A stretch of 18,002 nt of DNA, taken from assembly GCA_029298735.1 (NCBI GenBank), contig JANSLP010000490.1:1-18002 (forward strand), written 5' to 3'. The notes beneath the pieces were generated by a model. The model was not told the origin of the DNA and searched no databases. It saw nothing but the letters and a program-made list of their open reading frames with translations. Within the stretch, counting starts at the first letter, position 1, and each line of letters begins with the position of its first letter. This document shows positions 10,763-18,002 of the stretch, piece after piece. This DNA comes from Ophiostoma sp. CBS 140.51. Taxonomy: Eukaryota; Ascomycota; Sordariomycetes; Ophiostomatales; Ophiostomataceae. The position numbers were made by a program, and so were the translations under genes.

Positions 10763-10783
10763 GCAGACTGTAGACTGCAGACT
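10763..10783. repeat. 7-nt unit G(C/T)AGACT in three tandem copies
   Basis: GCAGACT, GTAGACT and GCAGACT lie head to tail, preceded by a short GACT run (10751-10762). It is a small minisatellite-like array in non-coding DNA. Confidence 0.8.
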
Positions 10784-10900
10784 ACAGAAAGCCGCGTCGT
10801 CAATGTCGACATGACACTGAATGACAACGACAGCGGTGAAGCGGGATGAGGAACTGCATGATGGCGAGACAGAAATAGGAACACGGCAGCAGACACTATC

Positions 10901-11760
10901 CTGTTGTTTCGGCCCATCGACGAGTACCGATGCTGGTCGTTTGTCGTGTGCCTGTTTCTTTTGTGGAGGGAGAAGAACAGGACAGAGCCTTGCCTGACTC
11001 TTGCCCGGTCTCCTGTTTCGTGCTGTTTGGTTTCCATCCTCGGCCATCGCTCACCAACACACCAACATGACTTGACCGTCAGCGTACTTGTACTGGAATA
11101 CTTTTTGTGTCTCCTCACCTGTGGCCTGAATATCATGCCCTCTGTCTCTTTTTCTCTCTGCCTCACCGCGTCCTACCCGCTGAGCCCTTCGCGCTGCACC
11201 TGTGGCCAATGCAACACTTCCAGTGGAGTTGTCTACCCAGCGGGAGCCGCCCTTTCGAACAACCGACCCACTTTCTCCGTCTTTTCCCTTTTCCCCTTTT
11301 TCCTTTTGCCTGTCCACACCCCCTCGACCAAGGCCAGTCCACACGCCCCACCCCCCAAGATCCCATCCCTCTCTTCGTCTGGTGTCTGCCAGTCTCGTCC
11401 TGTCAGTCCTGGTGCCTCTCTTCTTGCTGGTGGCCTGCCTGCTGGTGGTGGATGTTGGCTACAGGCTTGCTGGGCGCCTGGTTCTCTCGCTCTCACTCCT
11501 CCTCGCTGCCCCCCTTCTGGGATTTTCTCTCCGTGCCACCCCGTTTCCCTTTTTTCCCTCTCCTCCCCCTTCCCTTTTCCTCTCTTTCCCTTTTTTTCCC
11601 TTTCTTTTCTTCCCCCTCTCCTTTCCCCATCCATCGTGGTCGTTCTCGTCGACATATCTTCCTCGCTCTCTTTGTTGTGTCTTTCTTTTTTCTGGTTTTC
11701 TTTTCTTTCGCTCCTTTATCAAACACATTCATTTGTATCTCACCACAGTCATTCTCTTAT
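10901..11760 (+). promoter_or_regulatory. pyrimidine-rich upstream zone of the homeobox gene
   Basis: From about 11100 onward the plus strand is strongly C/T-rich, including an unbroken 85-nt pyrimidine tract at 11544-11628. CT-rich stretches commonly lie just upstream of, or within, transcription start regions of highly regulated filamentous-fungal genes. The skewed composition keeps a frame open from ATG 11135 to a stop at 12202, but its translation is a Ser/Pro/Phe/Leu-rich low-complexity string with no domain, so I treat this as promoter or distal leader and not as a gene. The start site itself cannot be read from sequence. Confidence 0.5.
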
Positions 11761-12404
11761 ATGTAAAACCACTTCATTCTATTACAGCCTCAGGACTCTC
11801 TCTCGCTCGATCGAACCCCCCGTCCATTCATTTCGGCATCTATTTCAACTTCATTCTTTCGGCTTGAGATCCAACTTTATTTCGTCCACCACCTCTCTTT
11901 TTGGTGAACGCCCATTATATTCTAGCATAGTCTTGCTATCGATCTATTCATTCATCTACAGGAGATTTTTTATATCTTCCTCGAACAGTTTTCCGGTTCC
12001 ATCACCGCTTTGGGAGGAATTAGGACCACGCTCTTTTGCAAAAAACTTACTTTTTTCCTATTCTCGACGCTCTTTTTTCTCGATTCGACATTCCGATATC
12101 CAATCGACAAACCCCCATATATACGAAAGACACTTCGAACTGGCATCAACCTATCACTCTTCATACACATCCTCTCTTCCGACACTCCCGTGTTCTGTCT
12201 AGCAAATCCAACTTTTCGCTGCAGAGATACACGCAACAATTCAAAACGTCCCTCGTTCTCGACACTCATCGCCCCCTTTCAGGGAGTCTCACCAAAATCG
12301 AGCTCCTTTGATTACCAACGACGCGCTCACGCCTTCGACAACTTTTCCTGACCACGATATACAACTCAAACACACGAGTTCAGAATCCCGCACAGTCACC
12401 CGAA
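11761..12404 (+). promoter_or_regulatory. probable long 5' leader of the homeobox gene, ATG-free after a start-stop element
   Basis: Position 11761 carries ATG immediately followed by TAA, a minimal start-stop uORF. After it no ATG occurs on the plus strand until the homeobox start at 12405, over about 640 nt. Depletion of ATG over such a length suggests selection on a transcribed, scanned leader. The sequence is C/T/A-rich with few G. The main ATG has a purine at -3 and G at +4 (CCGAAATGGC). Transcription start and any leader intron are not determined. Confidence 0.5.
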
Positions 12405-14666
12405 ATGGCGACTGACATCAAAGTTGAGATGCCGGTGCATCCTGGCATGATGATGCCCATGTCCATGGGCCACGACATGGGCCACTCTGCACCCATGCAC
12501 CAGCCGCAGCCGCAGCAGACGCCCATGCACATGAACCTTACCGTCACGACGCCCAACTCTTCTTCCATCGCTGCGCCCATGCCGACCCCCACGTCCGCAA
12601 TGACGACCAAGAGCTCACAAACCCCGTCGCCGTCGGCATCGGCTACCAGTCAGAGCGCCTCTGCGTCAAAACGTCCCGCTCGCAAGAGCACTCTGACGCA
12701 GCAGCAAAAGAACCAGAAGCGCCAGCGGGCAACGCAGGACCAGCTGACGACGCTGGAGCTGGAGTTTAACAAGAACCCCACGCCCAACGCCGAGACGCGG
12801 ATCATGATTGCGGAGCAGATCAACATGACCGAAAGGTCTGTCCAGATCTGGTTCCAGAACCGGTAAGTACATCCCCGGGAAGCACGCAAGTTGACTCCCA
12901 CAGCACTATTTACTAACAGCAACAGCCGTGCCAAGATTAAGTTGTTGGCGAAGAAGAGCCTCGAGACCGGCGAGGACATCGACCTGATTCCCGAGTCGAT
13001 GCGTGCCTATCTCGCGATGCAGGCTGCCGAGAGCGGCAAGGGCCTTGGTGGTGCTTTCTACGGCCGCACCGGCCTCATGGGCTACGGTCCTGGCATGCTT
13101 CTTGGTGGCGAGCACGCTAACCAGGGCAAAGTTTGTATGTTGACTTTTTTAATCCTTTACACCGTTTTCACTATTTTCGCCCTCTGACCCTTTTTACACG
13201 CTACCCCTATTTTTAACGTGTGACGGTTGTCTAACATTCCTGTGTCTCGCTTTTTAGTGATCCACCATCTTACCTGTCGTTCGCTGAGCATCGGCAAGTG
13301 GGTTCGTGTGGGCCAGAACACCATGGACCTCATCATCTTCTACTCGCCTCACAACGGCACTATGACCTACTACATCAACAACGAAAACGCCGGCTACAAG
13401 ATCGAGTACCCCTTCTCGTACATCAAGAACATCTACCTCGACCAGGATGAGGACCCCAACAAGTCGGGTGGCATCGTCATCGAGCTCAACCAGCCGCCCA
13501 CCTTCATGATGGACTGCACTCCCAGCGCCAACGGCTTCACTGTTTGCGGCGATTTCACGGAGAACCAGCAGGCCTCGCAGTGCCTCGTGCACCAGCTTGG
13601 CGGCAACCCCAAGGTTCTGAGCGGTCAGCTGGCCAAGCTTATCTCGCTCGAGACGTTCATGACCCGCCATAGCCCTCACAACCCGCACAACATTGCTGCT
13701 GCTGCTGCCGCCGCCGCTGCCTCTGCTGCCGCTACTACGACTGGTGGCCCGATCGTCCCTCTTGTTGCACCCATTACGCTGGATGCGGCCGCCCACAACC
13801 TGTCCGTCTCTGCTCCTGTCTCGCCCACAGGCCGCCCATCCTCGCAGCCCAACTTCCTGCAGCCTCATGTCGGCATGTTCCAGGAGTCGCAGTGGGGCAT
13901 CAACGCCATGCACTCGGCTGGTATGCGTTCTGGTCCCGGCCACAAGCGCCAGCGGTCTCGCTCGGTGCCCATGGCGATTGACTTCTCGATGCTGCAGACC
14001 CCGATGCCCTCGTTTTACATCCAGCACCCTGGTGAGACGCAGCCGCAGCCGCACAGCCCCAACATTTACGCTCCTGTGCCGCAGAACCCCAACGGTCTTA
14101 GCCCGGCGGGCCACAGCCTGCGCATCGACACCCAGGCGGGCTTCGGTCTGGACATGCGCCAGTACCCCATGTCGGCCACGACGGCGCCCTCGCCGTCCGA
14201 GTACTCGAGCCCCAACTTCTTCGCTGCTCCGGGCGGTGACAACTCTGGCGGCCTGCCCAACTCGAGCTACAACACGCCGTACAGCACCACGTTCCTGTCG
14301 CCCATGATGGGCGCTCAGAGCATGGTCCCGCCGCCGTCGGTGTCGCCGCTTTCGTTTGCCGGTCGCTCGGACCCTGCCATTGTCGACCAGTCGCCGCCTA
14401 TGACGATGATGGGCCGCAGTGCATCGGCTGACATCTACCACCCGCTCAACAACGGCGGTGACTCGTCGGCCATTTCGGACGACGGCAGCAACCTCAACGA
14501 CATGTACTCGAAGCACCATATCAACCTGCCGCTGCACCCGCACTCGCCCGGTCAGTATACGGACAACCAGGCCGAGCTGGATATGAGTCAGCTTGTGCAA
14601 TTTGATGCAGTTGACGCCGCCAGTCTGTCTCCCGAAAGCCTGCCGCCTCACTCGGCAGCGGCATGA
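12405..14666 (+). CDS. homeodomain transcription factor, PHO2/Htf1-like (3 exons, 691 aa)
   Basis: Sequence-specific nuclear DNA-binding regulator. Exons are 12405-12862, 12926-13134 and 13258-14666. Intron 1 (63 bp, GTAAGT, TACTAAC, CAG) splits the codon of homeodomain residue 52. Intron 2 (123 bp, GTATGT, CTAAC, TAG) restores GKVLIHHLTCRSL. The homeodomain spans about residues 102-161, with L16 (Leu117), F20 (Phe121) and an intact recognition helix WFQNRRAK (Trp149, Asn152, Arg154). The N-terminus is Met/His-rich (9-45), then Ser/Thr/Pro-rich. A conserved block at about 222-357 (from VLIHHLTCRSLSIG to KLISLETF) follows and is what ties the protein to the filamentous-ascomycete conidiation-type homeobox factors (Htf1/Pah-like; I recall that link but could not check it). 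Then come a 9-Ala run (369-377), a basic HKRQRSRS segment (451-458) and a long Pro/Ser/Gln-rich tail that could be an activation region. The long upstream region suggests complex regulation. The paralogue name is not certain, so no symbol is given. Confidence 0.93.
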
Positions 14667-16298
14667 GAATGAATGATTTGGTACTCCTTTGCCGGGGTTT
14701 ATCACATTTGTTTATTTTTGTGTGTTGTGGGAGACTAAGAAATAGACTTCGCAGCGTTCTTCTGTTTTTCATTTTGCATTTTGCATTCTTATTTTTCGGC
14801 TTGGTTCACGTTCATATACCCGCAGGTTGCGTTTTCTCTTCTTTCTCTTCTTCTTGTTGATACAGGCGTTTTTTGTTGTTGTTCTTCTCTACCCCCTACC
14901 ACCCACCACTCTTGTTATTATTACGTTTTGTCTTCCTCGAGTCGACAAAACCAGTCATTCCTTCTGACCAAACAATATTTCCTATCTTGTCAAATCATCT
15001 ATTTTCCTTTGTCTGCCACGAATCTGCATGACGATAACCTACATTCGGATCTTGATCATGCATGTCTGGCACAGCGATCGTATATACACTTGTTTATTCT
15101 TTCTTTTTTCAAACTTTTGTTGTTCTTTCTCATTGCTTTCCTTCCCCCTCGCTCTTCTCCCCATTCTTCAGTTTTTTTCGACCGCTTTGCCTACATTTAC
15201 TTTTGCATATTCTCGTTTTTGTCTTTTCACGGGCACTTGATGCCCTATAGCGTCTTTTGTTTTGCTGCGAAAATTTCGTTTTTGCTTTTGGCGTTCTACT
15301 AATGTCCCTTTTGAACGTCCTGAGCCCAAAGGGATTTTCCTGTTGTTGGCGCACCATTTAATACCCGGTGGGATGGCTTTGAACATCACCATTGGAACAT
15401 GCATTTTTTATCATCGTTTAAGTTCTACGTCTCGAAAGAGGGTAGAAGGGGGGAAGTGTGAATCTACGGGGGGGGGATGGGGACGCTGTTGTGAATTTTT
15501 GAATAGGAAGGGAGAAAAAATGGCCCAGGTGGCTCGGGTTTTTTTTGATCTTGTCGTCGTGGTATCTTTTCATTGTTTAATAATTTTTCCTCTTTACTCT
15601 TTTATCTCGCTCTTGGATGGTTTTCTGCTTTTTTTATTACAAGGAAAAGAGCAACACAATTGGATATATTTTTTTTACTCAAACCTTGCCTTTCGCATGC
15701 CCTGTGACTTGCTTCCTTGACTTGCATTGTGCGCACCTCAAAAGTGACATATTCTGAGAAGGGCTGGATTTGACTTTTGTTTACTTTGCTGATTTCCCCT
15801 TACCCATGCGCAAATATAAAAGAGTTAAAGAAACAGAAATGTATATATGATGGGCAACACTTTTGTTCAACGTTAAGCGTACAAAAGCTCATGAATGAGG
15901 AGCGTGTGGCAAGTCCTCTGATGCAGTTTGTATCCCATGTCCGTTTCTGCGCTCGGACAGGGACATGGCCACGGCATCCCGCGTTTCTCTCCTGCCCCCC
16001 GCGGATCCAATACGTTCCGGTGTCGTCCAGGTGAGGTGCGGTTGGTAGAGGAAAAATTGAATAAGGAAAGAGCTTCGAAATTTTCAAACTCACTATCAGA
16101 AACGGAAAGAGCGACCGTTGACCACCGGCACAAATTCCACCAAATAAAAAACAAAAGCGTCAAAAGTACGTCGTGCATCGCGTTCGCATCACCTCTGTCT
16201 TGGCTCGCCATCGATCCACCTAGAAACTATAATCACCCACACCGCCAAACCTACTGATATTTCTGTCTCTCTTATTTCTACCTCGAGCCTTTTCAACA
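14667..16298. other. intergenic: 3' region of the homeobox gene and promoter of the PAQR gene
   Basis: T-rich and C/T-rich DNA without a supported gene. The first part should hold the homeobox 3' untranslated region, but no clear AATAAA is seen close behind the stop. A G-rich patch lies at 15440-15482. A TATAAAAG word at 15815-15822 is a possible TATA element for the downstream gene, 484 nt before its ATG, but fungal promoters often lack TATA and AT-rich DNA yields this by chance. The last 50 nt before 16299 are C/T/A-rich and end in TTTTCAACAATGG, a good fungal start context. Confidence 0.5.
15440..15482 (+). repeat. G-rich patch with four G runs
   Basis: Runs of 3, 6, 9 and 4 G occur within 43 nt, with one 14-nt loop. 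A G-quadruplex is possible on the plus strand, or in a transcript running past the homeobox stop. GTAGA and TCTAC at the loop edges could pair. Function is unknown. Confidence 0.4.
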
Positions 16299-17760
16299 AT
16301 GGCTGCGTCGTCGACGGCAAGCAGCGCGTGGTCCAAGTTTTCTGCTGCCTCGGCGACGGTGAAAGCAGCGGCACGACGACGATTGCGAAGCGAGAGCAGC
16401 TCGAGTAATGACGACAATGCGGGCGTGGCGCGCCAGCTGCTGCGCGAGAGCCGGGAGGCAGGCTCGTGGGCGGCGGCCAAGACGGGAATCGTGGTGTCGG
16501 TAACGACCATCACAACGAAGATTCGCGTACAACGGCGACTCTTAAAATGGGCTGAGCTGGGTATGTTTGCATTATCCTCACTTTTTCTAGTATATGACCA
16601 TACTGACAATCTCATAGCGCCTTGGCAACAGTATGTCTTCACCGTCCCATGGCACGTAGTGGTGTATATCCTGCAATATCTAACAGCTTTTGCCATAGAC
16701 CCGGAAGTGAGCGCATTCTCACAGGTTACCGGTATGTTTTGCACTTTTCAATCAAGCTTGACATTGGCCTTTACTGACTCATGCCAGTGCTGCTCACGCG
16801 TCCTACTCCACCTGCTTCTACAGCTGGACCTATCTTCACAACGAGTCTGGTAAATTGTACTCTTTTGTGACTATTATTTGTTGAGACCAAAGGTGCTAAC
16901 CTTTAGTCAACATTCTCTCGCATGTCTTCGGTGCTGTCGTCTTTATTGACCTTGCCATCACCCTCTGGTTGAACACCTGGCCGTGGACAATACCGTTCCT
17001 CCACTCCCAAGATGTGACGTCCAACTCCACCGCCGACAAGCTCGCCGCCACCACCTACATGTTTGGTGTCATTGTCTGCTTCAGTCTTTCGGCTCTCTTC
17101 CATACGACCATGTGCCACAGTGCCGAATGTGCTGCCCGCGGCATGGCCATGGACATTACCGGTGTCCTGGTTCTCATGGCCGGCGCTGTTGTGCCGCTCG
17201 TGCACTTTGGTTTGGCGTGCGAGTCAACGTATGTGCGGCAGGCATTTTACATGGCCACGGCCGTGCTCGGCACGATGGCAGCAGCGACGACGTGGCAGGC
17301 CTCGGAGGCCCAGGCAGGGGCGTCTCCTTTTATGTCGTCACGCTTTTCATTTTCTCCCTGGAGAGCCCTCCGCGCCTTGCTTCATATGGCCTCCGTTCAG
17401 GGCCCGGCTAACGGCCACCGCCGTGCCGCCCTTTTTGTGAGCTTTGCTGCTGTATCGTGTGCTGGCCCACTGCTATGGATGCAGCAGACTGACCCTCTGG
17501 ACTGGGCAGCACGTGTCAACTTGTGGCCCGGCGTGGCGGGCACACTGCTGTTTAATGCTATCGGGTTTCTGGCGTACACGACACAGTTTCCTGAGCGGCG
17601 TTGGCCTCGCCGCTTCGACTTGCTGGGCGCGAGCCACCAGCTGATGCATTTGGCCGTGCTGGCGGCGGCGGTGACGTACATAGTGGGTGTGCACCGGGCG
17701 CTTGCCTTTCGGCGCGGTGAAGGGGCTGTATGTCGTAATGGGTGGGAGGGGCAAATGTAA
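16299..17760 (+). CDS. PAQR family seven-transmembrane protein (ADIPOR/Izh-like; 5 exons, 407 aa)
   Basis: Integral membrane protein of the adiponectin-receptor/Izh/hemolysin III-like superfamily; fungal members are linked to sterol and zinc homeostasis and osmotin-type signalling, and the family has hydrolase-like metal chemistry. Exons are 16299-16560, 16618-16630, 16699-16731, 16788-16849 and 16907-17760; introns are 57, 68, 56 and 57 bp with GTATGT or GTAAAT donors and CTGAC/CTAAC branch sites. Splicing restores the family signature LLKWAEL-APWQQ-PGSERILTGYR, then YLHNESVNILSHVFGA. Zinc ligands are present: Ser185, His189, His194 and Asp206 (SALFHTTMCHS...MDITG), and His367/His371 near the C-terminus (SHQLMH). 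Seven helices lie near 126-146, 171-192, 206-227, 233-253, 297-315, 329-348 and 367-390. The loop between helices 4 and 5 (254-296) looks long for the family. The first 80 residues are Ser/Ala/Arg-rich and cytosolic-like. Which of the several fungal paralogues this is cannot be told. Confidence 0.92.
16618..16630 (+). other. 13-nt microexon of the PAQR gene
   Basis: The exon CGCCTTGGCAACA is flanked by AG (16616-16617) and GTATGT (16631-16636). It supplies APWQQ of the conserved block before TGYR. Its length is not a multiple of three, so skipping would break the frame. Intron 1 (57 bp) is a multiple of three and has no in-frame stop, so its retention would add 19 residues without a frameshift. 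Confidence 0.85.
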
Positions 17761-17821
17761 AATTACGACGGGAAAGAAAATGTACGCCGCACATAGACAA
17801 GACCTGCTTGGAGCATAGAGT

Positions 17822-17827
17822 AATAAA
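17822..17827 (+). terminator. polyadenylation hexamer AATAAA of the PAQR gene
   Basis: AATAAA followed by a second TAAATAA overlap lies 62 nt past the PAQR stop codon, a usual distance for cleavage/polyadenylation guidance. Downstream DNA to 18002 is T-rich. Confidence 0.55.
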
Positions 17828-18002
17828 TAAACCATAAACTAGAATTGTATTCCTACGCTTCTTCCCATTCTTCTTTCTCCTACCATTTTAGTCGATGCTG
17901 TAATGTGATATGCGTCCCCTATTTTTGCCCTGGAGTTGGGGCTCTTCTTTTTGTCTTTTATCAATATTCAAAGACTCGGTCCCTATTGGTTGTCGCTACC
18001 CG

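Larger units (their letters stand above)
7801..10900. other. gene-free stretch with small repeats
   Basis: No supported gene. The longest open frame (9595-10458 plus, from a TTG codon) sits mostly in a purine-rich block, gives a Lys/Arg/Glu/Gln-rich translation with no domain, and overlaps an equally long frame on the other strand. Purine-rich (about 8020-8130, 9240-9310, 9600-10000) and pyrimidine-rich (about 9010-9200, 9390-9440) blocks alternate as in the preceding interval. Confidence 0.5.

Noticed and set aside
10904..12202. 432-codon open frame on the plus strand (355 codons from ATG 11135)
   Set aside because: The translation is a Ser/Pro/Phe/Leu string produced by C/T-rich DNA. It has no domain, overlapping frames are also open, and it runs into the ATG-free leader of the homeobox gene.
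13254..14705. 483-codon open frame on the minus strand
   Set aside because: It is the shadow of homeobox exon 3, caused by its GC-rich third codon positions. The translation is Arg/Val/Gly-rich without domains, while the plus strand has clear conservation.

Overview
The window looks like nuclear DNA of a filamentous ascomycete (Pezizomycotina, most likely a Sordariomycete; this is inferred from gene families and not proven). The support is short introns of 56-123 bp with GTAAGT- or GTATGT-type donors and CTAAC/CTGAC branch sites, a homeodomain factor with a Pezizomycotina-type conserved C-terminal block, a LaeA-like methyltransferase relic, and GC-rich exons separated by pyrimidine-rich intergenic DNA.

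Only two intact protein genes can be supported, both on the + strand in the right third. The first is a homeodomain transcription factor of the PHO2/Htf1-like type (12405-14666, three exons, 691 aa). The second is a seven-transmembrane PAQR (adiponectin-receptor/Izh/hemolysin III-like) protein (16299-17760, five exons, 407 aa). The PAQR gene contains a 13-nt microexon, and both gene models restore well-conserved protein blocks exactly across each junction.

The left end (437-1954, - strand) holds the relic of a LaeA/UmtA-like SAM-dependent methyltransferase. All six introns still have usable splice sites and a polyadenylation hexamer remains downstream, but the reading frame is broken by several indels and an in-frame TAG.

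Between the relic and the homeobox gene lie about 10 kb with no convincing gene. This stretch has alternating purine-rich and pyrimidine-rich blocks, short tandem duplications, and scattered copies of a TACAAAGTATGGAG-type palindromic word. It ends in a strongly pyrimidine-rich zone (about 11.1-11.9 kb, with an 85-nt uninterrupted pyrimidine tract) and a 640-nt leader with no ATG at all, directly before the homeobox start codon. The simplest reading is a very long upstream regulatory region and long 5' leader for a developmental regulator. The two intact genes need not be functionally linked: one is a nuclear regulator, the other a membrane receptor-like protein. No RNA genes, CRISPR arrays or intact mobile elements were found.
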